A stretch of 64,000 bases of DNA from Flavobacterium sp. ACN6 (GTDB taxonomy: Bacteria > Bacteroidota > Bacteroidia > Flavobacteriales > Flavobacteriaceae), in contig NZ_MRCQ01000007.1 of NCBI RefSeq assembly GCF_002304005.1, positions 124,001-188,000 of the forward strand, written 5' to 3'. The notes under the pieces are model-generated. The model did no database searches. It was given only the letters and a program-made list of their open reading frames with translations, and had not been told where the DNA came from. The position numbers were made by a program, and so were the translations under genes. Shown piece after piece: positions 52,005 to 61,393 of the stretch. Each line of letters starts with the position of its first letter. The stretch's first letter is position 1.

Positions 52005-53315
52005 ATGAAAGAGCTGGTAAACAAACTAAAAGGAGATAGGGTAATATGGTCATTTGTGGCTTTATTGGCGTTGTTTTCGTTTATGCCTGTTTTTAGTGCG
52101 AGTAGTAATCTGGCATATATTGGACACGGAACAGGAAATACTTTGGGCTATTTGGTAAAACACTTAGCGCACGTTTGTATAGGTTTCCTTATAATCTATT
52201 TGGTTCACAAAGTTCCATATCATTATTTTAGAGCGATTTCAAAAATTGCACTTCCAGTAGTTTGGCTTTTGTTGCTGTATACATTGTTGAAAGGAACCGT
52301 AATTGCAGGTGCCAATGCAAGTCGGTGGATTCAAGTGCCGTTTATTGGAATTACGTTTCAGACTTCGACTTTAGCAGCAAGTGTTTTGTTTATTTATGTT
52401 GCTCGTTATTTGTCAAAAACAAAAGAAGAAAATGAGCCGTTTCAAGCTTCGTTGATTGAACTTTGGCTGCCGGTATTTATTACTTTGATATTAATTTTGC
52501 CAGCCAATTTTTCTACTACAGCGTTGATTTTTGCAATGGTAATTATGCTGACATTTATTGGGAAATATCCCTTAAAATATATTGGTTTTATTATCGGTTC
52601 AGGAATCTTGGCACTGGCGTTTTTTCTTTTAGTAGCAAAAGCTTTTCCAGATTCAAGATTCTTTAGCAGGGTGTCAACTTGGGAAAGTCGAATTATGAAC
52701 TTTACAACAGATAAACCTGATGAAGATGACTATCAAATTGAGAAAGCGAAAATTGCAATTGCTTCTGGAAGATTTGGCGGATTAGGTCCAGGTAAAAGTG
52801 TGCAAAAGAATTTTTTACCGCAATCATCTTCCGATTTCATTTATGCAATTGTAGTAGAAGAATATGGTTTAGTTGGCGGGGTTTCAATATTAGTTTTGTA
52901 TTTGTTGTTATTGTTCCGATTTGTGATCGCTTCACATAAAGCCAATACGCTATTTGGTAAACTCGTTGTCGTCGGACTAGGCTTTCCAATGATATTTCAG
53001 GCCATGATTAATATGGCGGTTGCAGTCGAATTATTACCAGTTACAGGACAAACACTTCCATTAATAAGTAGTGGGGGAAGTTCAATCTGGATGACGTGTT
53101 TTTCTTTAGGAATAATTATCAGCGTGACGAAAAAAGACGAAGAAATAGCCGAAGAAAAGCAAGAAAAAGAAAGACGAAAAGAAGCATTGCAGCGATTAAT
53201 TGATAAAGAATTAGCAGAAGAAGATTTGGTTTCAGAAGAAATATATGAAGAAGAGCAAATGTATTCGATAGAAGATAATTCGAGAAATCCGATGAATGCC
53301 GTTTTAAACAAATAA
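52005..53315 (+). CDS. ftsW: Septal peptidoglycan polymerase FtsW (SEDS family)
   Basis: This 436-residue SEDS glycosyltransferase has about ten helices. Diagnostic parts are KGTVIAGANASRWIQVPFIG, AIASGRFGGLGPGKSVQKNF, DFIYAIVVEEYGLVGG and GQTLPLISSGGSSIWMTC. It polymerises lipid II at the septum together with FtsI. The C-terminal 60 residues form a charged cytoplasmic tail (KKDEEIAEEKQEKERRKEAL) longer than in E. coli. It stands before murG, the usual Bacteroidetes order. Confidence 0.94.
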   Translation: MKELVNKLKGDRVIWSFVALLALFSFMPVFSASSNLAYIGHGTGNTLGYLVKHLAHVCIGFLIIYLVHKVPYHYFRAISKIALPVVWLLLLYTLLKGTVIAGANASRWIQVPFIGITFQTSTLAASVLFIYVARYLSKTKEENEPFQASLIELWLPVFITLILILPANFSTTALIFAMVIMLTFIGKYPLKYIGFIIGSGILALAFFLLVAKAFPDSRFFSRVSTWESRIMNFTTDKPDEDDYQIEKAKIAIASGRFGGLGPGKSVQKNFLPQSSSDFIYAIVVEEYGLVGGVSILVLYLLLLFRFVIASHKANTLFGKLVVVGLGFPMIFQAMINMAVAVELLPVTGQTLPLISSGGSSIWMTCFSLGIIISVTKKDEEIAEEKQEKERRKEALQRLIDKELAEEDLVSEEIYEEEQMYSIEDNSRNPMNAVLNK

Positions 53316-53360
53316 AATAGAAAACAGAATAAATTTTAGAACATTGTAATTTTTAGAAAG

Positions 53361-54446
53361 ATGACAAAGTATAAATTCATACTTAGCGGAGGAGGAACAG
53401 GAGGACATATCTATCCTGCGATTGCTATTGCGAATGAATTAAAATTACAATTTCCAGATGCTGAATTTCTTTTTGTAGGTGCCAAAGATAAAATGGAAAT
53501 GCAGAAAGTACCTCAGGCAGGTTACGAAATACAAGGTCTTTGGATTGCTGGTTTACAGCGAAAACTGACTTTACAAAATATGATGTTTCCTCTTAAACTA
53601 GCAACAAGTTTATTGGAATCAAGAAGAATTATTAAAAAATTTAAACCAAATGTAGTAATTGGAACGGGAGGCTTTGCCAGTGGACCGTTACTTCAGGCGG
53701 CAGTTTCGGGAGGAATTCCAACGGTGGTTCAAGAGCAGAATTCGTTTCCTGGAATAACGAACAAATTGTTGAGTAAAAGGGCTAATGCAATTTGTGTGGC
53801 TTATGAAAATTTAGAGAGATTTTTTCCAAAAGAAAAAATTGTTCTAACTGGAAATCCGGTTCGTCAGGATTTAATTGATATTGACAGTAAACGTGATGAG
53901 GCAGTTGCTTTTTATGGTTTAGATCCGAATAAAAAAACATTACTGGTTTTAGGAGGAAGTTTAGGAGCAAGAAGAATTAATCAGTTAATAGAAAAAGAAT
54001 TGCAAAATTTTCTTTCACAGGATGTTCAGGTAATCTGGCAGTGCGGAAAATTATATTTTGAAGATTATAAAAAGTACAATCAGCAAAATGTAAGAGTGGT
54101 TGATTTTATTGAAAGAATGGATTTTGTTTATGCAGCATCAGATATAGTGATTTCACGTGCAGGCGCTTCATCAGTATCAGAATTATGTATTGTTGGAAAA
54201 CCAGTGATTTTTATTCCATCTCCAAATGTAGCTGAGGATCACCAAACTAAAAATGCACAGGCAATAGTGGATGCAAAAGGTGCGATTTTGTTGAAAGAAT
54301 CTGAGTTAAACGAGCAATTTAGCATTGTTTTTGAAGCACTGCTGAAAGACGATGGAAAGCAAAAACAACTCAGTGCAAATATTAAAAAACTGGCAAGACC
54401 AGATGCTACAAAACAAATTGTAGAAGAGATTAAGAAGTTGTTATAA
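53361..54446 (+). CDS. murG: UDP-GlcNAc:lipid I N-acetylglucosaminyltransferase
   Basis: This 361-residue GT-B enzyme converts lipid I to lipid II on the inner face of the membrane. [20 protein letters not shown] is the first glycine-rich loop, [20 protein letters not shown] and [18 protein letters not shown] line the lipid side, [16 protein letters not shown] is the second loop and [20 protein letters not shown] binds UDP-GlcNAc. Length and motifs are typical. Confidence 0.96.
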   Translation: MTKYKFILSGGGTGGHIYPAIAIANELKLQFPDAEFLFVGAKDKMEMQKVPQAGYEIQGLWIAGLQRKLTLQNMMFPLKLATSLLESRRIIKKFKPNVVIGTGGFASGPLLQAAVSGGIPTVVQEQNSFPGITNKLLSKRANAICVAYENLERFFPKEKIVLTGNPVRQDLIDIDSKRDEAVAFYGLDPNKKTLLVLGGSLGARRINQLIEKELQNFLSQDVQVIWQCGKLYFEDYKKYNQQNVRVVDFIERMDFVYAASDIVISRAGASSVSELCIVGKPVIFIPSPNVAEDHQTKNAQAIVDAKGAILLKESELNEQFSIVFEALLKDDGKQKQLSANIKKLARPDATKQIVEEIKKLL

Positions 54447-54656
54447 TGTAATTTAAATTGAAAATTATACAACAGAAACAAAATAGTAGAATGCTATTTT
54501 AGGCAATTTAGTCTAATTAGAACAAAGAAAACATAAGGGTTTAAAGATGAGTTTTTTACGAAAAATTCCAACTGAAACCTAGTTTTAAAAATAAAATTAA
54601 AGGATAAAGTTTTACGGCTTAAAGTCTAAAACATAATGCTTAAAGCAAAAATTAAA

Positions 54657-56006
54657 ATGAATTTAAATCAAATACAAAACGTTTATTTTATTGGTATTGG
54701 AGGTATCGGAATGAGTGCCTTGGCTCGTTATTTCAAGTTTATTGGAAAACAAGTTTCAGGCTACGATAAAACACCTTCTATGCTGACTAATGAATTGATT
54801 GAAAGTGGGATTGATATTCATTTTGAAGAAAACATTGGTTTAATTCCAACCGACTATTATGTAGAGAATACGCTGGTTATTTATACACCGGCTGTTCCAA
54901 AAACACATTCAGAATGGAATTATTTTATCGAAAGACATTATGAGGTTAAAAAACGTGCTGAAGTTTTGGGAATCATAAGTAAAGATACTTTCTGTTTTGC
55001 AGTTGCAGGAACGCATGGAAAAACCACAACATCTAGTATTCTTGGACATATTTTGTTCCAAAGCGGTGTTGATGTAACAGCTTTCATTGGAGGAATTGTA
55101 GAAAATTATAATTCGAATTTAATTGGAAGCGGCAAAACAGTAACCGTTGTAGAAGCTGACGAATTTGATAGATCATTTTTGCATTTACGTCCGGATATCG
55201 CATGTGTGACTTCTATGGATGCTGACCATTTGGATATTTACGGAACAAGTGATGCAATTGAAGATTCTTTTAGAGAATTTGCTTCAAAAGTAGAAGATAA
55301 AAATAATCTCTTCATTACAAAAGAACTGCCTTTAGAAGGTGTTCAGTGTGCTATAGATGAAGATGCTGTATATAAGGCTTTTAATGTTCGAATAGAAGAT
55401 GGAAGTTATGTTTTTGATGTGCAGACGCCGTCAGAAGTTATGAAAGATCTTCATTTTGGACTGCCAGGAAAACATAATTTAATGAATGGATTAATGGCTA
55501 TTGCAATGGCTAAGACGTTTGGCACCCCGACCGACTCTATTGCAAAAGCCATTGCTTCATTCAACGGAATCAGAAGACGTTTTTCTTACCAGATTAAGAC
55601 TGAAAATTTAGTATATATCGATGATTATGCACATCATCCAACAGAAATAAATGCTGTACATCAAGCAGTTAGAGAGTTGTATCCAGGGCGTAAAGTTCTG
55701 GCGATTTTTCAACCGCATTTATTCAGCAGAACAAGAGATTTTATAGACGGATTTGCGGCAAGTTTGTCTCAGTTTGACGAAGTATTTTTAATGGATATTT
55801 ACCCTGCAAGAGAGCTTCCGATGGAAGGAGTGACTTCTGAGTGGCTTTTAGGTAAAATGACGAATTCGAACAAAAAAATTGTTGCAAAAAACGATTTATT
55901 AGGTGAAATCAAAGCCAGTGATGCACCAATTATTGTAACAATTGGAGCTGGTGATCTTGGAGAAATGGTTCCTTCAATTAAAAAGATTTTAAATGAAAAT
56001 ATTTAA
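54657..56006 (+). CDS. murC: UDP-N-acetylmuramate:L-alanine ligase
   Basis: This 449-residue Mur ligase adds the first amino acid of the stem. VYFIGIGGIGMSALARYF is the N-terminal loop, FAVAGTHGKTTTSSILGHIL the ATP loop, VVEADEFDRSFLHLRPDIA and TSMDADHLDIYG the metal region, and YIDDYAHHPTEINA and FQPHLFSRTRDF the C-terminal signatures. I use the second ATG (54657), which starts at family similarity; one seven codons upstream is also open. The 210-base gap upstream holds no ORF or strong hairpin. It overlaps ftsQ by 14 bases. Confidence 0.96.
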   Translation: MNLNQIQNVYFIGIGGIGMSALARYFKFIGKQVSGYDKTPSMLTNELIESGIDIHFEENIGLIPTDYYVENTLVIYTPAVPKTHSEWNYFIERHYEVKKRAEVLGIISKDTFCFAVAGTHGKTTTSSILGHILFQSGVDVTAFIGGIVENYNSNLIGSGKTVTVVEADEFDRSFLHLRPDIACVTSMDADHLDIYGTSDAIEDSFREFASKVEDKNNLFITKELPLEGVQCAIDEDAVYKAFNVRIEDGSYVFDVQTPSEVMKDLHFGLPGKHNLMNGLMAIAMAKTFGTPTDSIAKAIASFNGIRRRFSYQIKTENLVYIDDYAHHPTEINAVHQAVRELYPGRKVLAIFQPHLFSRTRDFIDGFAASLSQFDEVFLMDIYPARELPMEGVTSEWLLGKMTNSNKKIVAKNDLLGEIKASDAPIIVTIGAGDLGEMVPSIKKILNENI

Positions 56007-56715
56007 TTGGACAAATATTCGATTAATACTAATTTTCGGACTAGTACTTTTCCTGTTTTCCTTCGCGCAGCATAGAAACGGCGATCGAAAATTGAAAAAA
56101 TCCATGGTTGTTTTTGTAGGAGAAAATACGCTTTTTGTGAAGCCGGAAATGGTTAATAAATTGTTGATAGAAAATAAAAGAGATGCTTCCAGTATTAGAA
56201 AAGATGAAGTAGATTTGAATAAGATAGAGAAAACCCTCGATACGCAGGAGATGATTGAGAAGTCAAATGTTTTTGTAAGTATTGATGGAGTCCTAAAAGC
56301 AGTAGTAAAACAGAAGACGCCCATAGCAAGAGTTTATGACGGCGGTTCTTCTTTTTATATTGATTACGAGGGTAATAAAATGCCGTTGTCTGACAATTTT
56401 ACTGCGAGAGTTCCTCTTGTTTCAGGGGCAATTAATGAAAAAAATAACGAAGATTTAGCAGCTTTATTTCGCACAATTTTTGACGATGCGTTTTTGAAAA
56501 AAAACATCATTGCAATAGAGATTATGCCGAATGGAAGCTTAAAAATGTTTAATCGAAACTATGATTACTTCATAGATTTCGGCAGAACAATGAATGTTGA
56601 TAAGAAATTTAGAAACTATAAAGCGTTTTTTCAAAAAGCAGTTTTAGATAGTTCGTTATACAAATACAAAAAAATTGACCTTAGGTTTACGGAACAAGTA
56701 GTTTGCACTAAATAA
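55993..56715 (+). CDS. ftsQ: Cell division protein FtsQ/DivIB
   Basis: This 240-residue bitopic protein has an N-terminal membrane helix (RLILIFGLVLFLFSFAQH), then a POTRA-like stretch (MVVFVGENTLFVKPEMVNKL) and the beta domain with DTQEMIEKSNVFVSIDGVLK and FRNYKAFFQKAVLDSSLYKY. FtsQ joins FtsL and FtsB in the divisome and regulates FtsWI. Its place between murC and ftsA supports the call. The start overlaps murC by 14 bases. Confidence 0.9.
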   Translation: MKIFNWTNIRLILIFGLVLFLFSFAQHRNGDRKLKKSMVVFVGENTLFVKPEMVNKLLIENKRDASSIRKDEVDLNKIEKTLDTQEMIEKSNVFVSIDGVLKAVVKQKTPIARVYDGGSSFYIDYEGNKMPLSDNFTARVPLVSGAINEKNNEDLAALFRTIFDDAFLKKNIIAIEIMPNGSLKMFNRNYDYFIDFGRTMNVDKKFRNYKAFFQKAVLDSSLYKYKKIDLRFTEQVVCTK

Positions 56716-56721
56716 TAGAAA

Positions 56722-58131
56722 ATGGAAAAAGATAACATTGCAGTAGGTCTAGATATTGGAACAACCAAAATCGTTGCCATGATTGGCAAGAAGAATGAAT
56801 ATGGTAAGTTGGAGATTTTGGGCATTGGTAAATCCAAAAGTTTGGGTGTTGCCAGAGGAGTAGTAAACAACATTACGCAGACGATTCAATCGATTCAGCA
56901 AGCGATAATCGAAGCAGAAAATAATTCGGGTTACAAAATAAAAGATGTGGTTGTGGGTATCGCCGGACAGCACATCAGAAGTATTCAGCATACGGATTAC
57001 ATCAGTAGAAATAATCCAGAGGAAGTAATTGGTGAAAATGATATTCAACTCCTAATCGATCAGGTAAACAAACTGGCGATGTTACCGGGAGAAGAAATTA
57101 TTCACGTTTTACCACAGGAATTTAAAATTGACGGACAGTCTGAAATTAAAGAGCCAATTGGAATGTACGGCGGAAGATTAGAATCTAGTTTTCACGTAGT
57201 AGTTGGTCAGGCTTCTTCAATCAGAAATGTGGGAAGATGTATTCAGAGTTCAGGAATTGAATTGTCTGGATTAACCTTAGAACCTTTAGCTTCGGCAGAT
57301 GCAGTTTTAAGTCAGGAAGAAAAAGAAGCTGGTGTAGCACTTATCGATATTGGTGGCGGTACAACAGATTTGGCTATTTTCAAAGATGGTATCATTCGCC
57401 ATACAGCGGTGATTCCTTTTGGAGGAAATGTAATTACAGATGATATTAAAGAGGGCTGTTCGATTATTGAAAAACAAGCAGAGCTTTTAAAAATAAAATT
57501 CGGATCGGCTTGGCCTGGAGAAAATAAAGATAATGAGATCGTTTCGATTCCTGGTTTAAGAGGAAGAGAACCAAAAGAAATTTCGCTTAAAAACTTATCT
57601 AAAATTATCCATGCCAGAGTGGTGGAAATTGTAGAACAGGTTTTTGCAGAAATAAAAGCATACGGTCATGAGGATCCTCGCAAAAAACTGATTGCTGGTA
57701 TTGTATTAACGGGTGGCGGCGCACAATTGAAACACATCAAACAATTGGTAGAATACATCACAGGAATGGACACTAGAATTGGATATCCGAATGAGCACTT
57801 AGCGGGGAATTCTGGAGAAGAAATTTCTAGTCCGTTGTTTGCAACAGCAGTTGGATTAGTAATGAACAGTATCGAAAACAGTTCGCAAAGTGCTGTTAGA
57901 ATGGAATTGGTTAATGAACAAACAAAAGTTGTTTACAGAAATGTGCCGACTCCAACGCAACGATACGAAGTAGAAGAAAATTACGTTGAAAGAGTAGAAA
58001 CTATCGAAGACACTAGAGAGGTTGTAACACACAACGCGCCTAAGGATGAATCTACCGAAAATAAAATAAGAAGATCATTTTTTGATCGATACGTTGATAA
58101 AATCAAAGAATTTTTAGACAACGCAGAATAA
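56722..58131 (+). CDS. ftsA: Cell division protein FtsA
   Basis: This 469-residue actin-like ATPase tethers FtsZ to the membrane. Phosphate 1 is AVGLDIGTTKIVAMIGKK, phosphate 2 is VALIDIGGGTTDLAIFKDG and the adenosine motif is GIVLTGGGAQLKHIKQL. GIAGQHIRSIQH and PLASADAVLS belong to the 1C/2A regions. The last 15 residues (FFDRYVDKIKEFLDNAE) form the amphipathic membrane-targeting helix. It begins 6 bases after ftsQ. Confidence 0.96.
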   Translation: MEKDNIAVGLDIGTTKIVAMIGKKNEYGKLEILGIGKSKSLGVARGVVNNITQTIQSIQQAIIEAENNSGYKIKDVVVGIAGQHIRSIQHTDYISRNNPEEVIGENDIQLLIDQVNKLAMLPGEEIIHVLPQEFKIDGQSEIKEPIGMYGGRLESSFHVVVGQASSIRNVGRCIQSSGIELSGLTLEPLASADAVLSQEEKEAGVALIDIGGGTTDLAIFKDGIIRHTAVIPFGGNVITDDIKEGCSIIEKQAELLKIKFGSAWPGENKDNEIVSIPGLRGREPKEISLKNLSKIIHARVVEIVEQVFAEIKAYGHEDPRKKLIAGIVLTGGGAQLKHIKQLVEYITGMDTRIGYPNEHLAGNSGEEISSPLFATAVGLVMNSIENSSQSAVRMELVNEQTKVVYRNVPTPTQRYEVEENYVERVETIEDTREVVTHNAPKDESTENKIRRSFFDRYVDKIKEFLDNAE

Positions 58132-58217
58132 TTAGATTAATAAGAGAAGGAAATTACTTTTTGCCCCAAGTCAAGAAGTAAAAAATGTACTAAATAAGAA
58201 TTTCAAAAACCAAAAAG

Positions 58218-60209
58218 ATGATGAGCAACTCAGAATTTGGAAGTATTTCATTTGATTTACCAAAAAATCAATCAAATGTAATCAAAGTCATAGGTGTAGG
58301 TGGAGGCGGAAGTAACGCAATCAATCACATGTTTAAGCAAGGTATTAAAGGCGTAGATTTTATCGTTTGTAATACCGATTCGCAAGCGCTTCAAAATAGT
58401 TCAGTACCAAATAAAATCCAGTTAGGGGTTAATTTGACTGAAGGATTAGGAGCGGGAGCAAACCCAGATGTTGGGCAGCAGTCTGCTATCGAAAGTATTT
58501 CTGATATCGAAAAAATGTTAGATAGAAATACTAAGATGGTATTCATTACTGCTGGTATGGGTGGAGGAACAGGAACAGGTGCTGCTCCAGTTATCGCGCA
58601 ACTAGCAAAAGAAAGAGAAATATTAACTGTTGGTATCGTGACGATTCCGTTTCAATTTGAAGGGAAAGTACGTCAGGAGCAGGCACTTATTGGAATCGAG
58701 AAACTGCGCAAGCAAGTCGATTCTTTAATTGTAATCAACAACAACAAATTAAGAGAAGTATACGGAAATCTTGGTTTTAAAGCTGGATTCTCAAAAGCGG
58801 ATGAAGTTTTAGCAACTGCCTCTAGAGGTATTGCCGAAGTAATTACGCACCACTATACCCAGAATATCGATTTACGTGATGCAAAAACTGTTTTAGCGAA
58901 CAGCGGAACTGCAATCATGGGATCTTCTGTGGCAACAGGTGAAAACAGAGCAAAAGAGGCTATCGTTTCGGCTTTGGATTCTCCTTTGTTAAACGACAAC
59001 AAAATTACAGGTGCCAAAAACGTATTGTTGCTTATCGTTTCTGGAACTAATGAGATTACTCTGGATGAAATCGGAGAAATCAACGATCACATTCAAGATG
59101 AAGCAGGTTACAACGCAAATATTATCATGGGAGTTGGTGAAGACGAAACTCTTGGTGAAGCTATTGCAGTAACTATAATCGCTACAGGTTTTGATGTAGA
59201 ACAACAAAATGAAATTGTTAACACAGAACCTAAAAAAATCATTCATACATTAGAAGATGAGCAAAGAAGTGTTCATAATTTAACTAACAAACCTCTTACT
59301 TCTTTCGACTTAACAGTTGATACACCTACAACAAAAACGGAAGATAAAGTTGTGTTTGATTTAATGGACGAAGATGAAACATTTACTCCAACTCCTCAAG
59401 CTGTTGCTCCAGCAATCAATCAGGAAGAGTTAGTTGTAATGTCTGAGTTTATCAAAAATTTGGATGTAACTTTTGAAATTGTTTCGCCAATTACAGATAT
59501 TGATTTTACAATTTCTGCACCAGAAACTCCTGTTGTACAACAAGTACAGCAACAGCCAGTACAACAACAGCCTGTACAGCAACAAAGAGTATTTGAAAGA
59601 GAAGAGCAAACTACTTTTTCTTTTGATCTGCCTTTGTTTAAGCAAGAGCCTGTAAAAAGAGAACCAGTTGTTGAGGATAATAAAGTTTTGTTTGAATTGA
59701 CAAATGAAACTCGTGAGATCAAAGTAAACGATCCTGTACAGTTTGTGCCGGTAACAGAAGTTTCTGATAACGGAATCATCAAATATTCTCTAGAAGAATA
59801 TATGGAAGTTGAAAATGATTTAATGAAGTCTAAGCCAGTTGAAAAAGTGGTTGAAGATGTTGTTCCAGAGGAATTAAATATTACTTTGAAACCAAGACCT
59901 GATTTTGCAAGCCAGGCTGATTATACAACAACTTCTGAAGTTTCTCCAATGGAATTGACAATTGAAGAAACACTTCGTTTAAGAGCTGAAGAAAGAAGAA
60001 AGAAACTAAAAGAGTTTAATTATAAATTCCACAATAATGTTTCTAGAATTGACGAGTTGGAAAAAGAACCAGCTTACAAAAGATTAGGAATTGATTTATC
60101 GAATTCACAATCAAATAATACAAATTCTAGAATTTCTGTTGGAACAGATAGTAACAACGATTTACAATTACGTTCAAACAATTCATTTTTGCACGACAAC
60201 GTAGATTAA
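58218..60209 (+). CDS. ftsZ: Cell division protein FtsZ
   Basis: This 663-residue tubulin homologue forms the Z ring. The N-terminal 320 residues hold IKVIGVGGGGSNAINHMFKQ, the tubulin signature AGMGGGTGTGAAPVIAQLAK, FQFEGKVRQEQALIGIEKL and GVGEDETLGEAIAVTIIATG. A linker of about 280 residues follows, much longer than in E. coli, with a glutamine-rich stretch (VQQQPVQQQPVQQQ). The conserved C-terminal part with RAEERRKKLKEFNYKFHNNV and the final LRSNNSFLHDNVD complete it. It is the last gene of the cluster and is followed by a terminator. Confidence 0.97.
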   Translation: MMSNSEFGSISFDLPKNQSNVIKVIGVGGGGSNAINHMFKQGIKGVDFIVCNTDSQALQNSSVPNKIQLGVNLTEGLGAGANPDVGQQSAIESISDIEKMLDRNTKMVFITAGMGGGTGTGAAPVIAQLAKEREILTVGIVTIPFQFEGKVRQEQALIGIEKLRKQVDSLIVINNNKLREVYGNLGFKAGFSKADEVLATASRGIAEVITHHYTQNIDLRDAKTVLANSGTAIMGSSVATGENRAKEAIVSALDSPLLNDNKITGAKNVLLLIVSGTNEITLDEIGEINDHIQDEAGYNANIIMGVGEDETLGEAIAVTIIATGFDVEQQNEIVNTEPKKIIHTLEDEQRSVHNLTNKPLTSFDLTVDTPTTKTEDKVVFDLMDEDETFTPTPQAVAPAINQEELVVMSEFIKNLDVTFEIVSPITDIDFTISAPETPVVQQVQQQPVQQQPVQQQRVFEREEQTTFSFDLPLFKQEPVKREPVVEDNKVLFELTNETREIKVNDPVQFVPVTEVSDNGIIKYSLEEYMEVENDLMKSKPVEKVVEDVVPEELNITLKPRPDFASQADYTTTSEVSPMELTIEETLRLRAEERRKKLKEFNYKFHNNVSRIDELEKEPAYKRLGIDLSNSQSNNTNSRISVGTDSNNDLQLRSNNSFLHDNVD

Positions 60210-60233
60210 TTTTTTTGCATCATAATATTAGGA

Positions 60234-60275
60234 TAGCCCGAAAATTGGATTTAATTTTCGGGTTATTTTTTTTAT
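60234..60275 (+). terminator. Intrinsic terminator after ftsZ
   Basis: AGCCCGAAAATT and AATTTTCGGGTT form a stem with a 6-base loop, followed by a run of Ts. It ends the dcw cluster. The bases just after (60273-60280, TATCTTCG) are one mismatch from a -7 box and could serve the yqeY-like gene with a long leader. Confidence 0.85.
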
Positions 60276-60367
60276 CTTCGCACAGAATTTTAAAATTTGA
60301 CTTTAAAGTTTATTTATAAAAGAAATATTATCTTCCTAACTTATTAAAAAGGAGGATTAATATAGAA

Positions 60368-60393
60368 GGGCTTCGACTTCGCTCAGCCTGACA
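60368..60393. repeat. Fragment of a dispersed flavobacterial repeat
   Basis: GGGCTTCGACTTCGCTCAGC followed by CTGACA is a sequence word that I know from many flavobacterial intergenic hairpins. Only one arm is present here, in the 265-base gap between ftsZ and the yqeY-like gene. Confidence 0.45.
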
Positions 60394-60474
60394 AATAAAT
60401 AATTTAAAGTTGAAATGCTTTCATTACAAATATCAATTTATAAGCACTGCTTATTTAAATAAAAAAAATAAAAG

Positions 60475-60924
60475 ATGAGTTTACAAACACAAATCATGGA
60501 CGAGATTAAAACGGCCATGAAAGCAAAAGATACAGTAGCACTAGAATCATTAAGAGCAATTAAATCTGAATTGTTATTGGCTTCAACTGCTTCAGGTTCT
60601 AAAGAAGAATTATCAGAAGACGAAGAAATTAAATTACTTCAAAGATTAGTAAAAACACGTAAAGAAAGCGCAAGAATCTTTACAGAGCAAAACCGTCCAG
60701 ATCTAGCGGAACCAGAATTGGCTCAGGTTGCTGTAATAGAGAAGTTTTTACCAGCTCAATTAAGCGAAGAAGAAGTAGAGGCAGTTGTAGCAAAAATCAT
60801 TGCTGAAACTGGAGCTTCTGGAATTGCATCAATGGGTAAAGTTATGGGATTAGCGTCTGCACAATTAGGCGGAACTGCTGAAGGAAAAACAATCTCTGCA
60901 ATTGTAAAGAAATTATTAGTTTAA
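60475..60924 (+). CDS. GatB/YqeY domain-containing protein
   Basis: This 149-residue protein matches the YqeY family: IMDEIKTAMKAKDTVALESL, RAIKSELLLA, RLVKTRKESARIFTEQNRPD, EKFLPAQLSEEEVEAVVAKI and ASMGKVMGLASAQLGGTAEG. The domain is the tRNA-binding tail of GatB standing alone; its role is unclear, though a link with tRNA amidation is often assumed. In Bacteroidetes it often follows ftsZ, as here. The AATTCCAAATTCCAA hairpin and tRNA-Arg follow. Confidence 0.94.
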   Translation: MSLQTQIMDEIKTAMKAKDTVALESLRAIKSELLLASTASGSKEELSEDEEIKLLQRLVKTRKESARIFTEQNRPDLAEPELAQVAVIEKFLPAQLSEEEVEAVVAKIIAETGASGIASMGKVMGLASAQLGGTAEGKTISAIVKKLLV

Positions 60925-60936
60925 ATTCCAAAATAG

Positions 60937-60985
60937 AAATTCCAAATTCCAATTTAGTATTGGAATTTGGAATTTAAAAAATTGA
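60937..60985 (+). terminator. TTCCAAATTCCAA-family hairpin after the yqeY-like gene
   Basis: AAATTCCAAATTCCAA and its exact complement (60960-60975) form a 16-bp stem with a 7-base loop. It belongs to the same dispersed family as 16241 and 40542 and may end transcription weakly, since no strong T-run follows. Confidence 0.6.
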
Positions 60986-60998
60986 ATTTTTAAATATT

Positions 60999-61072
60999 GA
61001 CCTCGTAGTTCAACTGGATAGAATATCAGATTTCGGCTCTGAGGGTTGGGGGTTCGAACCCCTCCGGGGTCA
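60999..61072 (+). tRNA. tRNA-Arg, anticodon TCG
   Basis: The 74-base cloverleaf has acceptor arms GACCTCG and CGGGGTC with one G-U pair, the anticodon stem TCAGA/TCTGA around TTTCGGC, giving anticodon TCG, and a T arm with GGGGGTTCGAACCCCTC. CCA is not encoded. It sits between the yqeY-like gene and the cassette array. Confidence 0.95.
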
Positions 61073-61084
61073 CTATAAAAAAAT

Positions 61085-61122
61085 GAAAGCCTGCAAAGTA
61101 TATATTTTGCAGGCTTTTTTTA
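61085..61122 (+). terminator. Intrinsic terminator after tRNA-Arg
   Basis: AAAGCCTGCAAA and TTTTGCAGGCTTT form a 12-bp stem, followed by a T-run. Confidence 0.9.
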
Positions 61123-61154
61123 TGGTTCGAAAACCCTTAGTGATTTCTTTAATT

Positions 61155-61243
61155 TTAGAAAGTCTCAATGTTTGCAAGTAATTTTGGATCGAAACCCATT
61201 AAGGATTTTGTTTTTTCTGCATAGATGATGTAATTAATATCAT
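61155..61243 (-). pseudogene. Possible C-terminal remnant of an unidentified gene next to the cassette array
   Basis: The minus strand is open from the edge of the attC-like repeat to a TAA at 61157-61155, giving DINYIIYAEKTKSLMGFDPK followed by LLANIETF. The stretch has coding-like composition, and an ORF tail directly against the end of the array would fit a gene cut by cassette gain or loss. I do not recognise the family, and chance is not excluded. Confidence 0.3.
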
Positions 61244-61384
61244 AGCGGGTTCGAGACTAAATTAAGCCCATTCTTCGGATTTGCCACCCGAGCGATAGCG
61301 AACAGGCGAAGAAAATTATTCCAAATACAAAACCAACTTCCCCTTAAGCCTAAAGCCTTAATCTCGCCAAACCGCTGTTAGCCG
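61244..61384 (-). other. attC-like recombination site of cassette 1 (distal end truncated)
   Basis: Read on the minus strand it begins CGGCTAAC, continues AGCGGTTTGGCGAGATTAAG and ends with the complementary arm CTTAATTTAGTCTCGAACCC followed by GCT. The middle shares TTGGTTTTGTATTTG and GGCAAATCCGAAGA with the other two repeats. Unlike them it lacks the final GTTRRRY-like core, so it is probably the inactive last site of the array. Confidence 0.65.
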
Positions 61385-61393
61385 TAGTTATTT

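Noticed and set aside
59420..59782. Minus-strand 120-codon frame with CCTGCCCTGCCCT-like cysteine-rich peptide inside ftsZ
   Set aside because: It is the antisense shadow of the Gln-rich repeat in the FtsZ linker; no promoter or family match.
61123..61140. GGTTCGAAAACCC as a tRNA-Arg 3'-end duplication marking an integrated element
   Set aside because: It resembles a T loop but does not extend into the acceptor stem; no true direct repeat of the tRNA end is seen.
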